Assembly (NCBI RefSeq): GCF_014648095.1
Contig: NZ_BMQL01000014.1
Location: 1-64,000, forward strand
From: Deinococcus ruber
GTDB taxonomy: Bacteria; Deinococcota; Deinococci; Deinococcales; Deinococcaceae
Reading direction: 5' to 3'
DNA length: 64,000 nucleotides
Positions 8,264 through 19,636 of this stretch are shown one piece after another. Position numbers and translations under genes: made by a program. A model generated the notes under the pieces. It saw only the letters and a list, made by a program, of their open reading frames with translations, was not told the DNA's origin and made no database searches. The number at the start of each line of letters is the position of its first letter. Position 1 is the first letter of the stretch.

Positions 8264-9526
8264 TCAGCCCGGCTGGGCCAGTCCATCCAACGCGTCCGGC
8301 TGGCCCAGCGCCACCGTTACCTGAAGGTCGAAAGGCCGCAGGGCCAGCAGCGCCGCCACATCGTCCGGGGTCACGCCCGCCACACGCTCGACAGCCTCCT
8401 GCACCTCGACCACCCGGCCCAGGGCCAGAAATTCCATGCCCAGCCCGAACAGCTGGCCCTGGGGCGTCTCGGCCCGCAGCAGGGTACTGACCGCCAGTTT
8501 TCTGGCCGCCCGGCGCACCTCGGCAGCCGTCACGCCCTGCCTCTGAACGTCTTGCAGCGTGCTCTTGAACACCTCCAGAGCCGCACCCGCCCGCGCCGGA
8601 TCGCACGAGAAGCCGCCCTCGAACACCCCGGTTTCCTGATATTCGGCGTGCCCCAGGTCGGCTCCGTCGGCCAGCCCGGTATCGAGCAGCGCCCAGTACA
8701 GCCGCCCGTTCTCGCCGCCCACGATCTCGGACAGCACCGCCGCTGCCTCGCGCAGTGGATGACCCACCGGAATACCGGGCATGGCGAGGGCCACATGCAC
8801 CCGCCCCAGCGCGGCGTCGGGCAGCAGGTGAAGACCGGGGGTAGGAGTGTGCGGTGCAAGACGGCGCTCGAAGGGTGTGCGCGGCCAGTCGGCACTCAGG
8901 CGCTCGGCCTGGGCCAGCACCGTCGCCGCCCCGAACTGCCCGCAGACCACCAGCGTGATGGACAGCGTGCCGTAGCGCTCCTCGAAATTACGGCGCAGCA
9001 CCTCGGGCGTCAGGGCCGCGACAGTCTGCTCGGTGCCCAGCACCTGATGACCCAGCGCGTGCTCGCCCCAGTAGTGGGAGCGCAGCGCGTCGAACACCCG
9101 CGATTCCGGCTGATCGGCGTACATGGCGATCTCTTCGAGAATCACGCCGCGCTCGGTTTCGGTTTCTGCACTCCGTAGAGCGGGCCGCATCAGCACCGAG
9201 AGCGTGTCGAGCAGTTCGGCGGCCTGTTCCGGCAGGCTGGCGGCATGGTACACCGTGGCCTCGTCGCTGGTGAAGGCGTTGGCGCTGCCGCTCAGCGCGT
9301 CCAACCGGGCATTCAGCTCTGCCGACGACACCTCGGCGCTGCCCTTAAACATCAGGTGTTCCAGAAAATGAGACGCGCCCATCTCGCTCCGGTGCTCGTC
9401 CCGCGCTCCGGTTCGCACGAAATAGCCCATCGCGACGGTCTGGGCCTGTTCGTCGGGGGCCAGCAATACACGCAGGCCGCTGGAGAGGGTATGCAGGGTC
9501 GGCGCATTCAGGGTCGGGCCACTCAT
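8264..9526 (-). CDS. M16 family zinc peptidase, catalytic subunit
   Basis: A 420-residue pitrilysin-type metallopeptidase (M16B). The inverted zinc motif HxxEH is present as HFLEH at about residues 53-57, and the downstream glutamate region [15 protein letters not shown] completes the metal site. Its ATG overlaps the stop of the upstream M16 gene (ATGA). The two together look like the catalytic and substrate-binding halves of a heterodimeric processing peptidase. Family members degrade or process small proteins and peptides. The cellular target here is unknown. Confidence 0.92.
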   Translation of the reverse strand: MSGPTLNAPTLHTLSSGLRVLLAPDEQAQTVAMGYFVRTGARDEHRSEMGASHFLEHLMFKGSAEVSSAELNARLDALSGSANAFTSDEATVYHAASLPEQAAELLDTLSVLMRPALRSAETETERGVILEEIAMYADQPESRVFDALRSHYWGEHALGHQVLGTEQTVAALTPEVLRRNFEERYGTLSITLVVCGQFGAATVLAQAERLSADWPRTPFERRLAPHTPTPGLHLLPDAALGRVHVALAMPGIPVGHPLREAAAVLSEIVGGENGRLYWALLDTGLADGADLGHAEYQETGVFEGGFSCDPARAGAALEVFKSTLQDVQRQGVTAAEVRRAARKLAVSTLLRAETPQGQLFGLGMEFLALGRVVEVQEAVERVAGVTPDDVAALLALRPFDLQVTVALGQPDALDGLAQPG

Positions 9527-10800
9527 GGCCGCAGCCCCAGCGTGACCAGATTGGGCAACTCCGGTTCCCATCTTTCGAGAAAGCTATTGACATCTTCCAG
9601 CGTGATCGCCTCGATCTGGGCTCGCAGCTCGGGCGGCTGGCGCACCGCTCCGAACAGGCTCAGGTCGCGTGTCAGGGCCACCACGCGCCCACGCAGGCTC
9701 TCGGCCCCAAAGACCGTGGAGGCCACCAGCGCCGCCCGCGCCCGCAGAAATTCGGCCTCGGTCACGCCCTGTTTCAGCCGCTCCACTTCCTGCAACATCA
9801 CGTCCAGAGTTTCCTGAGCGCGGGCGGGCGTGCTGCCCGCGTAGCCGCTCATAAATCCCTGATCGTTCAGCACCTGTGCGCCGATCTGGGCGCTGTAAGC
9901 CAGCCCGCGTTCCTCGCGCACCGCCGAAAACAGGCGACTGGCGCTGCCGCCCGACAGCACGCCCAGACTCAGATGCCAGGGCAGCCAGTCGGGGTGGGTG
10001 GGAGCGACGCCGCGCCAGTACAGCGACAGATGCGCCTGCTGACTGTCGCCCGGCAGATGGGTGGTCTGGCCCGGCGCAAAGACCAGCGGCACGCGTTCCG
10101 GGGCTTCGGTGGCCGTTCGCCAGTTGCCGAAGCTGTGGCGCACCAGCGCTTCGACTTCTTCGCACGCCTGCGCCGACACCACGCTCAGAATGCTGCCCGC
10201 CGCGCCGAAACGCCCGAACAGCGCCCGAACGTCTGCCGCCCCGATATGCTGGAGGCTCTCCAGGGTGCCGCTCGACGGATGGGCGTAGCCCGCAGTGTCG
10301 CCGCTCTGGGCCGCCGGAAAAGCCAGCCGCCGCGCCACCAGCGCCAGTTCCTCGGCGGGGCTGTCCTGCATGGCTTCCAGATCCTGCCGCGCCAGATCGA
10401 GCAGCACGCCAAATTCGGAGTCGGGCAGCAGCGGACGCTGTACCAGATCGGCACACAGGCTCAGCGCCTCACCCAGATCGGCATTCAGGCCACTGACGGC
10501 AAAACGCGTCGCCTCGGCTCCCACGCCGCCGCCGCGCCGCAGCCCCAGATCGTCGAGCGCTTCCTGAAACTGGCGGGCGTCGCGGGTGCCAGCGCCCTTC
10601 GTAAGCCATTCTTCCAGCAGACTGACGCTGCCCTCACGCCCTCTGGGGTCGTGGGCACTGCCCAGCGGCACGCGCAGATCGAAGGCAAAGCCCGGCCCGG
10701 CCCGCTGCTCTGCTGCCAGGGTCAGACCGTTCGGAAAAGTGACGAGGTGGGTGGGCGATGAAACGCTCGGGGCGGAAACGGAACGGGAAGCGGCCTGCAC
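9523..10800 (-). CDS. M16 family peptidase, non-catalytic partner
   Basis: A 425-residue M16 homologue in which the zinc motif is lost: the aligned position reads SLLEEW instead of HxxEH. It keeps the fold landmarks, such as the glycine-rich [13 protein letters not shown] and the R/Y substrate region [12 protein letters not shown] that binds peptide C termini in M16B partners. The start is GTG, six bases after TAGACT on the minus strand (leaderless). The following gene is the active partner, overlapping by four bases, so a fixed-ratio heterodimer is likely. Confidence 0.9.
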   Translation of the reverse strand: MQAASRSVSAPSVSSPTHLVTFPNGLTLAAEQRAGPGFAFDLRVPLGSAHDPRGREGSVSLLEEWLTKGAGTRDARQFQEALDDLGLRRGGGVGAEATRFAVSGLNADLGEALSLCADLVQRPLLPDSEFGVLLDLARQDLEAMQDSPAEELALVARRLAFPAAQSGDTAGYAHPSSGTLESLQHIGAADVRALFGRFGAAGSILSVVSAQACEEVEALVRHSFGNWRTATEAPERVPLVFAPGQTTHLPGDSQQAHLSLYWRGVAPTHPDWLPWHLSLGVLSGGSASRLFSAVREERGLAYSAQIGAQVLNDQGFMSGYAGSTPARAQETLDVMLQEVERLKQGVTEAEFLRARAALVASTVFGAESLRGRVVALTRDLSLFGAVRQPPELRAQIEAITLEDVNSFLERWEPELPNLVTLGLRP

Positions 10801-10890
10801 CGGGGAAGTCTAGCGCCTGTGCCCGGCGCACACGGGGCAGCGGGTGGCAATTCGGCCTGATAAGGATGGTGCCTGGAGCGGGACTCAGAA

Positions 10891-10925
10891 ACTCCCCTGA
10901 ACACCAGGATCATGTTCAGGGGAGT
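10891..10925 (-). terminator. terminator hairpin after the DinB-like gene
   Basis: A perfect 13-base stem (10891-10903 with 10913-10925) and a nine-base loop are followed on the minus strand by TTTCTG. It lies about 50 bases beyond the stop of the DinB-family gene. Its core CCCCTGAACA/TGTTCAGGGG is the same as that of the terminator at 27172-27201. Confidence 0.8.
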
Positions 10926-10976
10926 GTGCGGAGCCGAGCCGAGTTTTAAAGACCGAACTTCAGCCCCCAACCCACA

Positions 10977-11447
10977 TCAGGCGGGAAGCTGCATGAAGAA
11001 GGGCGGCTTGATCCCGACCATGCGGGCCATCAGCCACGCCTGCCCCTTGTGGTGCGTTTCGTGCCCGATCACGAAATCGAGCATGGCCGCCACCGGCATC
11101 TGTCGCCCACCGAAGGCGGTGATGATCTGGCGCAGAGCCGCGTCGTCCAGACTGCCGAGCACCTCCATCACGGCGTCGGTGGCAGCGTTCAGACGATCAC
11201 GCGCTTCCTGAAGCGTGGTGCTGGCAGGGAGCGGCGCACCGGGGGTCTGTCCCTGTGCCAGTGCCACCAGGCGCTGACTGGACCCCGACAGATGATCGGC
11301 CAGCTGGATAAAGCTCATGCCCTCGTCCCAGGCGCGGAAGTCGCCCTGATCGGCTGGAAGCTGCGTGTACAGGTCTTGCAGGGCGGCGCGGTGCATGTGA
11401 AAACGCTGGGCGTACTGCTGGGCTTGCGTGCTGGAGGTCTGAGTCAT
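10977..11447 (-). CDS. DinB family protein
   Basis: A 156-residue four-helix protein of the DinB/YfiT superfamily, which is expanded in Deinococcus. Metal-binding histidines fit the pattern: one in QLADHLSGSS (near residue 52) and the pair in GHETHHKGQAWLMARMVG near residues 128-145. Members are damage-inducible in some species and some act as thiol transferases. No specific activity can be assigned. The ATG follows TATCCT by six bases (leaderless). Confidence 0.9.
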   Translation of the reverse strand: MTQTSSTQAQQYAQRFHMHRAALQDLYTQLPADQGDFRAWDEGMSFIQLADHLSGSSQRLVALAQGQTPGAPLPASTTLQEARDRLNAATDAVMEVLGSLDDAALRQIITAFGGRQMPVAAMLDFVIGHETHHKGQAWLMARMVGIKPPFFMQLPA

Positions 11448-11473
11448 GAGCGAAGGATAGAGGAAAGACCGAC

Positions 11474-11851
11474 TCAGCGGCTTTTCAGGGCGTCGCGAAT
11501 CTCTGCCAGCAGCTTTTCCTCGTTGCTCGGCTCGGCCACTGGAGGCTTCTCACTGCGCTTCAGGCGCTCGTTGGCAGCGTTCATCGGCACGACCACCACG
11601 AAATACACCACCGCTGCCGTCAGCACGAAGGTAATAAGCGCTGTCAGAAAGCTGCCGTAATCGAAGACCGCGCCGCTAATGCTGAATGTACCGCCCACCT
11701 TCGCGCCACCCGTGATCAGCTTGATCAGCGGATCGAGAAAGGCCTTGGTAAACGCCGTCACCACAGCCCCGAAGGCCGCTCCGATGACCACGCCAACCGC
11801 CAGATCGACCACATTGCCGCGCAGTACGAAGTCTCGAAATCCTTTTAACAT
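11474..11851 (-). CDS. mscL: large-conductance mechanosensitive channel MscL
   Basis: Homopentameric channel that opens under membrane tension to release solutes during osmotic downshock. The 125-residue protein has the N-terminal MLKGFRDFVLRGNVVDLAVGVVIGAAFG block with the pore-lining TM1, a periplasmic loop, TM2 (LITFVLTAAVVYFVVVVP) and a charged C-terminal helix (EEKLLAEIRDALKSR). Length and motifs match the family fully. Confidence 0.97.
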   Translation of the reverse strand: MLKGFRDFVLRGNVVDLAVGVVIGAAFGAVVTAFTKAFLDPLIKLITGGAKVGGTFSISGAVFDYGSFLTALITFVLTAAVVYFVVVVPMNAANERLKRSEKPPVAEPSNEEKLLAEIRDALKSR

Positions 11852-11988
11852 GTCTTAATTGTGACATATTCGGCATACCACTGAGAAGGATGGGCCGGTC
11901 ACTGTGATGACCGACCCGACGATAGTGATGACTTCAGTGATGACTTCCAACAGATGAGCGCAGGAACGTGGTGTTCTGCCGGAAGCGT
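11852..11988. repeat. short intergenic repeats (GTGATGAC x3) and a small hairpin
   Basis: Three copies of GTGATGAC occur at 11904-11911, 11925-11932 and 11937-11944. A six-base stem CGGTCA/TGACCG (11896-11901 with 11908-11913) overlaps the first. This lies between the DUF512 gene and mscL, both on the minus strand. It may be part of a terminator for the upstream gene or a regulatory site for mscL. Confidence 0.4.
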
Positions 11989-13488
<1,500 letters not shown>

Positions 13489-13647
13489 GCTGGCTTCCTC
13501 CGTGAAGCGCCCGGACACGGCGGGCTGCTCCAAAACACACCACTGTAACAGCCGGAGCAGAGAGCAGCTAGAGAGAAAAGCACAGTTGGGGGCGTTTTGA
13601 AAGAAAAACCTCATCTGTGAAGGTCGCCAGCTTCTACACTGCCCCTC

Positions 13648-14466
13648 ATGTCAACCCTCGCGCAGACACGCAAGGCCCGCCCTGCCGACGAGTGGGCCGC
13701 CGAACGGGTGTTTCGTCCACTGGCACAGCGGCTGGTTGATCCGGCGGCCCGGCTGGGCATTCGGCCTACCTCGGTGGTGATGGTGCATACCGCACTGGGC
13801 GTGCTGGCTGCCGCTCTTCTGAAACGGGACGGCGGCTGGCTGAGTTCGCGCCTGACTCCGGCGCTGCTGCTTCAGGTCAAGACCGTGCTCGACAATCTCG
13901 ACGGACAGCTGGCCCGCGCCACCGGGCAGACCAGCGAGGTCGGGCGCTACCTCGACTCCGAGATGGACGTGGTGGTGAATGTGGCGCTGCTGACTGCGCT
14001 GCTGGGGAAAAATCAGGGCGTGGCGGCCAATCTGCTGCTGAGCTTCATCCTGACGGTGGATTTTCTGTGGGAGCGCGAGTACCGCGAGGCCAGAGGCGAG
14101 GTCTTCCGGGCAGCGGCGGCCCAGGCAAACGACGCCCCCCGGCTGCTGGCGGCCCTGAAAGGCGCATACACCCTATATTTTGTGCCCCAGGAACGCGTGC
14201 TGGGTGGTCTGTTCCGCTGGCGGCTGCGGCAGGTGGCGGGCGACCACCCGGCCCCCGCCGATCTGGAAGCCTGGACGCCGCTGCTGCTGAATCAGGTGGC
14301 GGTGAATCTGGGGCTGTCCACGCAACTGCTGGCCCTGGGAACCTGCATTCTGCTGGGCCGTCCCCGCCTGTACGCGGCCACGCTGCCGGTGCAGGCGGGG
14401 GCGCTGCTGGCTCTGCATCTCTGGCGCGAAGGTGCGTTCAGAAACGCCCGGAGCCGTCAGCGCTGA
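13648..14466 (+). CDS. CDP-alcohol phosphatidyltransferase family protein
   Basis: Membrane enzyme that transfers a phosphatidyl or related group from a CDP-linked donor to an alcohol. The full family signature DGxxAR-x8-G-x3-D-x3-D is visible at about residues 88-110 (DGQLAR, then GRYLDSEMD). The 272-residue protein has about six hydrophobic segments. The alcohol acceptor cannot be told from sequence, and a role in making the unusual phospholipids of Deinococcus is only a possibility. It is leaderless: TACACT at 13635-13640 is seven bases before the ATG. Confidence 0.88.
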   Translation: MSTLAQTRKARPADEWAAERVFRPLAQRLVDPAARLGIRPTSVVMVHTALGVLAAALLKRDGGWLSSRLTPALLLQVKTVLDNLDGQLARATGQTSEVGRYLDSEMDVVVNVALLTALLGKNQGVAANLLLSFILTVDFLWEREYREARGEVFRAAAAQANDAPRLLAALKGAYTLYFVPQERVLGGLFRWRLRQVAGDHPAPADLEAWTPLLLNQVAVNLGLSTQLLALGTCILLGRPRLYAATLPVQAGALLALHLWREGAFRNARSRQR

Positions 14467-14543
14467 CCTGAATTCAGGAGCTGTCTCATGGCCTCGTCAT
14501 CCAGCACTCAGTCCGGCCCCCGGCACTTCTCTATCCTGCCCGC

Positions 14544-14978
14544 ATGAGTGCCGCCGAAGCGCCGCCCGCCCCGCCCCGCCCCCTCGTCTGCGTGGGAGCG
14601 CTGGTACGCGGCCCCAAAGGCACCTACCTGATCGTCCGCACGACCAAGTGGCGCGGCAGTTGGGGCGTGCCGGGCGGCAAGGTGGAATGGGGCGAAACCC
14701 TGAAGACAGCCACCATGCGCGAATTTCGGGAAGAGGTGGCGCTGGAACTGCATGACCTGAGCTATGTGCAGACGCAGGAGGCCGTGCTCAGCCCCGAGTT
14801 TCACAAACCCGCCCACATGCTGCTGATCGACTTTCTGGCCCACACCGACAGCGAGCGCGTCACGCCCAACGAGGAGATCGAGGAGTGGGCCTGGGTCACG
14901 CTGGCGGCGGCCCTGGAGTATCCGCTCAACAGCTACACCCGCACGCTGATCGAACGGGCGCGGGAGCTGGAGGCATGA
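14544..14978 (+). CDS. Nudix hydrolase
   Basis: Hydrolase of nucleoside diphosphate-linked compounds, a family expanded in Deinococcus. The 144-residue protein contains a complete Nudix box, from GGKVEWGE through [11 protein letters not shown] (about residues 43-65), with the metal-binding REFREE. The specific substrate is unknown. TATCCT ends six bases before the ATG (leaderless). Its stop overlaps the start of the SDR gene by four bases. Confidence 0.93.
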   Translation: MSAAEAPPAPPRPLVCVGALVRGPKGTYLIVRTTKWRGSWGVPGGKVEWGETLKTATMREFREEVALELHDLSYVQTQEAVLSPEFHKPAHMLLIDFLAHTDSERVTPNEEIEEWAWVTLAAALEYPLNSYTRTLIERARELEA

Positions 14979-15703
14979 CGCGCCGAACGGCGCTGGTCAC
15001 GGGGGCCGCACGCGGCATCGGACGGGGCATCGCGCTCTCGCTAGCGGACGCGGGCTTTGACGTGGTGATTCAGTACCTCAGCAGCGAGGCCGACGCCGCC
15101 GAGACCGTGCAGATGCTGCGGGCAGCGGGCGTGCGGGCCGACATGCACCGAGCCGACCTGACGAAACACGACGAGGCCGCCGCGCTGGTACAAGCGGCGC
15201 ACCGGGCCTTTCTGGACGGGGGCGGGCTGGGGCTGGGCGTACTGGTGAACAACGTGGGCAACTACGTGAGTAAACCGCTGCTGGAACTCGATATCAGCGA
15301 GTGGCACGAGATGTTCGACAGCAACCTGCATTCGACCTTCTATACCTGCCGGGCAGCTCTGCCGATCATGCGGGCGGGGGGGTACGGGCGCATCGTCAAT
15401 ATCGGGTACGCGGGCGCACAGCACCTGCTGGCGCGGCCCGGCATCGTGCCGTACACCATCGCCAAGAGCGGCGTGATCGCCCTGACGCTCGCCATCGCCA
15501 AGGCCGAGGCAGGCAGCGGCATCAGCGCCAACGTGGTCAGCCCCGGCGTGATCGAAACGAGCGTGTCGCAGCCCACCCGCGAGATTCCGGCGGGGCGGCT
15601 GGGAACGGTGGCCGAACTGAGCGCCGAGGTGCTGCATTTTGTGCAGGCGAGCGACTACGTGACCGGGCAGATCGTGGACGTGGCGGGCGGCTGGAACCTG
15701 TAG
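14975..15703 (+). CDS. SDR family oxidoreductase
   Basis: NAD(P)-dependent short-chain dehydrogenase/reductase, 242 residues, FabG-like. The cofactor motif TGAARGIG (about residues 9-16), the NNVGN segment and the YTIAK active-site pair (Tyr and Lys) are present. The usual catalytic serine in the INISS-type strand is replaced: the sequence reads VNIGYAG. The enzyme may therefore work with another residue or be altered in activity. It overlaps the Nudix gene and is followed after nine bases by the DNA glycosylase gene. Confidence 0.88.
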   Translation: MTRRTALVTGAARGIGRGIALSLADAGFDVVIQYLSSEADAAETVQMLRAAGVRADMHRADLTKHDEAAALVQAAHRAFLDGGGLGLGVLVNNVGNYVSKPLLELDISEWHEMFDSNLHSTFYTCRAALPIMRAGGYGRIVNIGYAGAQHLLARPGIVPYTIAKSGVIALTLAIAKAEAGSGISANVVSPGVIETSVSQPTREIPAGRLGTVAELSAEVLHFVQASDYVTGQIVDVAGGWNL

Positions 15704-15712
15704 CCTGAAGCG

Positions 15713-16306
15713 GTGACGCCTTCTGCCCTCTTTGCCGCCCAGCAGCACCTGAGCCGCGACCCCGTGATGGCCGACATCATTGCGCGTGCGGGCGACCTGC
15801 CTGAATTGCTGCCCGCCTCCGACCCGTTTGCCGCGCTGGTACGTGCCGTGCTGGGGCAGCAGCTCAGCGTCAAGGCGGCGGCAGCCATCGCCGGGCGGGT
15901 CGAGGCCGCCACCGATTTTGACCCCGCACGGCTGCTGGCCCTGTCCCCAGACGATCTGCGGGCGCTGGGCCTGAGCTGGGCGAAGGTTCGCACGGTGCGG
16001 GCCATTTCCGGAGCGGCGCTGGGGCTGGAAGACGCTCCGACGCACATAGATTTCGTTCATCTGGCGGGGCTGCCCGACGAAGCGGTGATCGAAGCGCTGC
16101 TGCCACTGCCGGGCATCGGGCGCTGGACGGCAGAGATGTTCCTGATGTTCTCGCTGGCCCGGCCCGACGTGTTCAGCTTTGGAGACTACGTGCTGAGACT
16201 GAGCCTGGCACACCACTATCCGGGTCAGGATCACGCCGCGCTCGTGCAGCGCTGGTCGCCCTGGCGCACGCTGGCAGCCCGTTATCTGTGGCACGCCCGC
16301 CCCTGA
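15713..16306 (+). CDS. DNA-3-methyladenine glycosylase II (AlkA type)
   Basis: Base-excision repair enzyme that removes alkylated purines. The 197-residue protein lacks the N-terminal domain of E. coli AlkA but has the whole HhH-GPD domain. The hairpin-helix-hairpin is LLPLPGIGRWTAEMFLMFSL (about residues 130-150), followed by the catalytic aspartate in FSFGDYVLR. The substrate pocket segment ALVRAVLGQQLSVKAAAAIAGR is typical. The GTG start lies nine bases after the SDR stop, so it is probably co-transcribed with Nudix and SDR. Confidence 0.9.
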   Translation: MTPSALFAAQQHLSRDPVMADIIARAGDLPELLPASDPFAALVRAVLGQQLSVKAAAAIAGRVEAATDFDPARLLALSPDDLRALGLSWAKVRTVRAISGAALGLEDAPTHIDFVHLAGLPDEAVIEALLPLPGIGRWTAEMFLMFSLARPDVFSFGDYVLRLSLAHHYPGQDHAALVQRWSPWRTLAARYLWHARP

Positions 16307-16398
16307 AATGAGCGAGGATTGGGAACACTGCACTGTGTTCATTGAAGAACGGAGCATCTGCGCCTGCGTGCGCGTCAGATTGGGGTATTCTTAGAGGA

Positions 16399-17088
16399 AT
16401 GAACTATCCAAGCCTGGTGTGGCACCTCAAACGCACAGAGCTGTTCGCTGATCTGGAGCTGAACGAGCTTGAGCGGGTGGCAGCAACCACGCCTTACCGC
16501 TCGTTTCAGCCCGGCGAGGTCATCTTCCGCATGGATGATCCGGCGGACGCCCTCTATTTTGTGAGAAGCGGCCTGATCAAGATCAGCAAGCTCTTTCCCA
16601 ACGGCAAAGAGGCGATTCTGAGCGTGGTCGGGCAACACGACACCTTCGGGGAACTGCTGTTGCAACCCGAAGAGCGCCGCCCGACCCAGGCCGAGGCGCT
16701 GGAGCGCACCACCCTGATCGTGCTGCCCCGTGCCGAACTGCAAAAACTGCTGACCACCAAGCCCGACCTCGCCATGAAGCTGATCCGCCTGATGGCCGCC
16801 CGCTTCTTCGAGGCGCAGGCCTGGACGGCAGAAGTCAGCGCCTATAGCGCCCCCGAGCGCGTCGCCAGCCTGCTGTACCGCCTGGCCCGCGAATTCGGGC
16901 GCGGTCATCCGCAGGGCGTCGAACTGCGCCTGAAACTGAATCAGGAAGACATTGCCCGCATGGTGGGGGCCACCCGCGAGACGGTCAGCCACTCGCTCGG
17001 CAAGCTGCGCGACGAGGGAGCCATCGTGCGCGCCCGCACCCCGATCATCGTGAATCTGGACCGACTCAAGGTCTATCTGGAACTGTAA
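16399..17088 (+). CDS. CRP/FNR family transcriptional regulator
   Basis: A 229-residue regulator with an N-terminal cyclic-nucleotide-binding beta barrel (about residues 15-115, containing FGELLL and a following RRPTQAEA phosphate-binding-like segment). It also has a C-terminal winged helix (LNQEDIARMVGATRETVSHSLGKLRDEG, about residues 175-203). The pocket pattern G-E-L-x6-R-x-T/A resembles cAMP-binding CRP more than the cysteine-bearing FNR. TATTCT at 16386-16391 places the ATG on a leaderless message. A class III cyclase lies 4 kb away, a plausible source of ligand. Confidence 0.9.
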   Translation: MNYPSLVWHLKRTELFADLELNELERVAATTPYRSFQPGEVIFRMDDPADALYFVRSGLIKISKLFPNGKEAILSVVGQHDTFGELLLQPEERRPTQAEALERTTLIVLPRAELQKLLTTKPDLAMKLIRLMAARFFEAQAWTAEVSAYSAPERVASLLYRLAREFGRGHPQGVELRLKLNQEDIARMVGATRETVSHSLGKLRDEGAIVRARTPIIVNLDRLKVYLEL

Positions 17089-17190
17089 ACACCTCGGTAG
17101 GCACCCGGCAGCGATCCGCTTTGATAAAAGGTTGATCGCTGTTCTGCGTTTCACGGCACTTTTTTACCCCCACACGTCAGAGGAGCCGCC

Positions 17191-17433
17191 ACGAACATTC
17201 AGGTTCATTACATCGAAGGGCGCGAGCCAGCGCACCGGGCGCAGCTTGCCGCGTTGCTTGAGCAGCTTCGCCACCTGCCCGGCTGTCTGCGGGCCGACCT
17301 GCTGTCTTCGCCGCAGCAGCCCGCCCTGAGCCTGCTGGAAAGTCGCTGGCACGGCACACCACCCGCGCTCGACGTGCCGCCCGGCTGCAACGCCTGGGCC
17401 TTTGTGGTGGAAGAGTCCTGGCAGGCGAGCTGA
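17191..17433 (+). CDS. small monooxygenase-like (ABM fold) protein with apparent ACG start
   Basis: An open frame of 80 codons reading from NIQVHYIEGREPAHRAQL to WAFVVEESWQAS resembles small antibiotic-biosynthesis-monooxygenase-like proteins. An HYIEG opening strand, a helix with LLEQLRHLPGC, and the SLLESRWHG strand are visible. No ATG, GTG or TTG exists in the frame after the upstream stop at 17125. AGAGGAG at 17179-17185 sits five bases before ACG 17191, which aligns with the expected start. Either ACG initiates or an ATG has been altered. Function is unknown. Confidence 0.6.
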   Translation, partial: TNIQVHYIEGREPAHRAQLAALLEQLRHLPGCLRADLLSSPQQPALSLLESRWHGTPPALDVPPGCNAWAFVVEESWQAS

Positions 17434-17467
17434 ACTCTGCCGCAGCGCAGTGATCTGGAAGGGCTGT

Positions 17468-18061
17468 TCAGTTGGCGAAGATCATCGTCCAGTAATGCAG
17501 ACCGCTGGAAACAGAAACTGCTTCTCCGACACCGACACGCGTAAATCCCGGCATCCACTGGGCGGTTTTGGTGTCCTTGTAGGTGCTGGTGAACTCCGGC
17601 TCACAGTGGCCCCTGGTGCTGGTGAGCCAGGCATTCACAATCACCTGCGGCGTATTCGTGACCGTACGCCCGAGGTTCTCGCCGTCATTCTGGAACTGCG
17701 GAAATTCAGTCTTGATATGAACCTGAGCGAGCCACCATGCGTAGGTCTTGCCGTTGGCAGGCGTATGGGTGAAGTCGTCGGTCTGGGCCAGGTCGTCGGC
17801 ACGGTGCTGCGCGGCGGCGTTCAGGGTTTTGTCTTCCAGCAGGGCGGGCGCTGCCGGGTACGCGACACCCTGACACGTCACGCCCTGCGCCCGCATTGCA
17901 TTGGTGAGGGTGAATACCTCGGTCGCCAGGGGCGTCATGTTCTGGCTTTCGTACTCCACAGCGGGCGCAGGAGAGCCGCAACAGCCCGTAAATACACCGA
18001 CTCCCAGCAGTGCAGGGAGGATAGAGAGCACGGCTTTCTGCACCTTGAACGGGGCTTTCAC
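17468..18061 (-). CDS. CAP domain lipoprotein
   Basis: A 197-residue secreted protein with a lipobox (GVFTGC, about residues 22-27), so probably lipid-anchored on the outside. The CAP/SCP domain follows: TEVFTLTNAMRAQG, the LNAAAQHRADDLAQTDDFTHT helix and histidine region, GENLGRTV and VGVGEAVSVSSGLHYWTMIFAN. Bacterial CAP proteins have no settled single activity. The GTG start comes six bases after TAGTCT (leaderless). It is convergent with the small monooxygenase-like gene. Confidence 0.9.
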   Translation of the reverse strand: MKAPFKVQKAVLSILPALLGVGVFTGCCGSPAPAVEYESQNMTPLATEVFTLTNAMRAQGVTCQGVAYPAAPALLEDKTLNAAAQHRADDLAQTDDFTHTPANGKTYAWWLAQVHIKTEFPQFQNDGENLGRTVTNTPQVIVNAWLTSTRGHCEPEFTSTYKDTKTAQWMPGFTRVGVGEAVSVSSGLHYWTMIFAN

Positions 18062-18383
18062 ACAGTCAGACTAGAAAGGAATCGTTCATTCGTCAATACT
18101 GAACCAGATATTGAGAACTCTCGTTTAAAATCGGGATATTTTTAGAAGAATTGGATGAATAAAAGTGTTTTCGTGAATCTCCCACGACCCCGCCCCATAT
18201 CGAAAGAGTTTTACCCTGAGTTGTCAGTACTGTTGTCCTGAATTGCCCGACCTTCGGAGCAGAGCTGAAGCCGCCGGGCACACGAGTTCTGCTGAAGCGA
18301 GGCAGCCCCGACGAACGGGTCTGATTTCCCTATCGTGAAGTTACGCGGCTTGTTACGCCGGGCGGGGCGTATTCTGAAGCATT
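18062..18383. other. AT-rich intergenic region between divergent genes
   Basis: This 322-base gap lies between the leaderless CAP gene (minus) and the UbiA gene (plus). Bases about 18090-18180 are clearly AT-richer than the chromosome. I find no open frame with a convincing start and no strong hairpin. Only the two -10 boxes at its ends are assignable. Confidence 0.5.
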
Positions 18384-19283
18384 ATGAGTGCCAGCCCGAC
18401 CACGCCCCGACTGACCGCCAAAACGCTGCTAGAGCTGGTCAAATTCGAACATACGGTCTTTGCGCTGCCGTTCGCGTATGCGGGCATGCTGCTGGCCTCG
18501 ATGCAGTTCCGGGGAAGCGGCTGGCCGGGGCTGGGCGTGCTGCTGTGGGTCACACTGGCAATGGCGAGCGCCCGCACCGCCGCGATGGCGGCCAACCGCA
18601 TCATCGACCGCACCATCGATGCCCGCAATCCGCGTACCGCCGGACGCGACATCCCGGCGGGCAGGGTCAGCGTAGGGCAGGGCTGGGCACTGGTGCTGGG
18701 CAGTCTGCTGGTCATGGCGCTGGCATCGTGGCAGCTCAACCCGCTGTGTCTGGCACTCATGCCCATTGCGGTGCTGTTTCTGATCGGCTATCCGTATACC
18801 AAGCGGTTTACCTGGCTGTGTCACCTGTGGCTGGGCGTCACAGACGGAGCGGCGGCGGCAGGCGGCTGGATCGCCGTCACCGGGCATTTCGACATGGGCG
18901 CGTGGCTGCTGTGGCTGGTCGTGATCTTCTGGATGGTCGGGCTGGACACCATCTACGCCACCATGGACTTCGATTTTGACCGGCAGCACGGCATTCAGAG
19001 CATTCCAGCACGGTTCGGAATCGGCCCGGCGCTGCGAATCGCTGCCACCAGTCACGCCCTGACCTTCGTGCTGCTGCTGACGGTGGGCTTTGCAGTGGGC
19101 GCGAGTTTCTGGTATTTCCTGGCGGCGCTCGCCATGGGCGGCATCCTGCTGTACGAACACCGACTGGTAAACCCCAACGACCTGACCCGCGCCAATGTCG
19201 CCTTTTTCGACGCCAACATGTGGCTGGCCCTCACGATGCTGGGCGGCGTGGTGGCCGACGTGCTGTGGCGCACCCTGACCTGA
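18384..19283 (+). CDS. UbiA family prenyltransferase, probably MqnP of menaquinone synthesis
   Basis: Membrane enzyme that attaches a polyprenyl chain to an aromatic acid. The two Asp-rich motifs are intact: [19 protein letters not shown] (about residues 73-91) and [19 protein letters not shown] (about residues 193-211). The 299-residue length and helix pattern fit the family. Because mqnC of the futalosine pathway is present in this window, the substrate is more likely a 6-hydroxynaphthoate than 4-hydroxybenzoate. This is an inference. TATTCT ends eight bases before the ATG (leaderless). Confidence 0.85.
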   Translation: MSASPTTPRLTAKTLLELVKFEHTVFALPFAYAGMLLASMQFRGSGWPGLGVLLWVTLAMASARTAAMAANRIIDRTIDARNPRTAGRDIPAGRVSVGQGWALVLGSLLVMALASWQLNPLCLALMPIAVLFLIGYPYTKRFTWLCHLWLGVTDGAAAAGGWIAVTGHFDMGAWLLWLVVIFWMVGLDTIYATMDFDFDRQHGIQSIPARFGIGPALRIAATSHALTFVLLLTVGFAVGASFWYFLAALAMGGILLYEHRLVNPNDLTRANVAFFDANMWLALTMLGGVVADVLWRTLT

Positions 19284-19543
19284 AGGCGCTGATTCCGGGA
19301 GCAGCCCGCACGGCCTACCGAGACGGCGACGAGTTGCGGGCCGCGCTGCTGCTGCGCCGCGCCCGCGAAGGGCAGCGGCCCGGCACGCCCGGCTACGCAG
19401 TGCTGGAGCGGCTGGAGGGCCTGCTCCTGATCGCGGTGCAGCGCGAGGTGGAGGGCACCTTTGCACTGGAACGGGCCGATACGGTGCTGGACGAGCACGG
19501 TCTGGGCTATCCGGAGCTGGACTGGCTGGACGACAGGGGTTAG
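19265..19543 (+). CDS. hypothetical protein overlapping the UbiA gene end
   Basis: A frame of about 92 codons starting at GTG 19265 overlaps the last bases of the UbiA gene. The protein is rich in alanine, leucine and arginine ([18 protein letters not shown]), with an amphipathic helical centre and an acidic end ([10 protein letters not shown]). I recognise no family. Codon usage agrees with the neighbours and the arrangement suggests translational coupling with the prenyltransferase. The exact start is uncertain. Confidence 0.55.
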   Translation: MAHPDLKALIPGAARTAYRDGDELRAALLLRRAREGQRPGTPGYAVLERLEGLLLIAVQREVEGTFALERADTVLDEHGLGYPELDWLDDRG

Positions 19544-19636
19544 AAACGGCACAGGCACCGCTCGTTTTTTCCGCCTCTCACGCGCTCTGTTCCCCGCACC
19601 CGACCCCGCCCCCCTGCTTACCTCCATAATCACCGC

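Noticed and set aside
10977..11660. Plus-strand open frames opposite the DinB-like and mscL genes
   Set aside because: They are mirror frames of well-supported minus-strand genes with family motifs and lack start signals.
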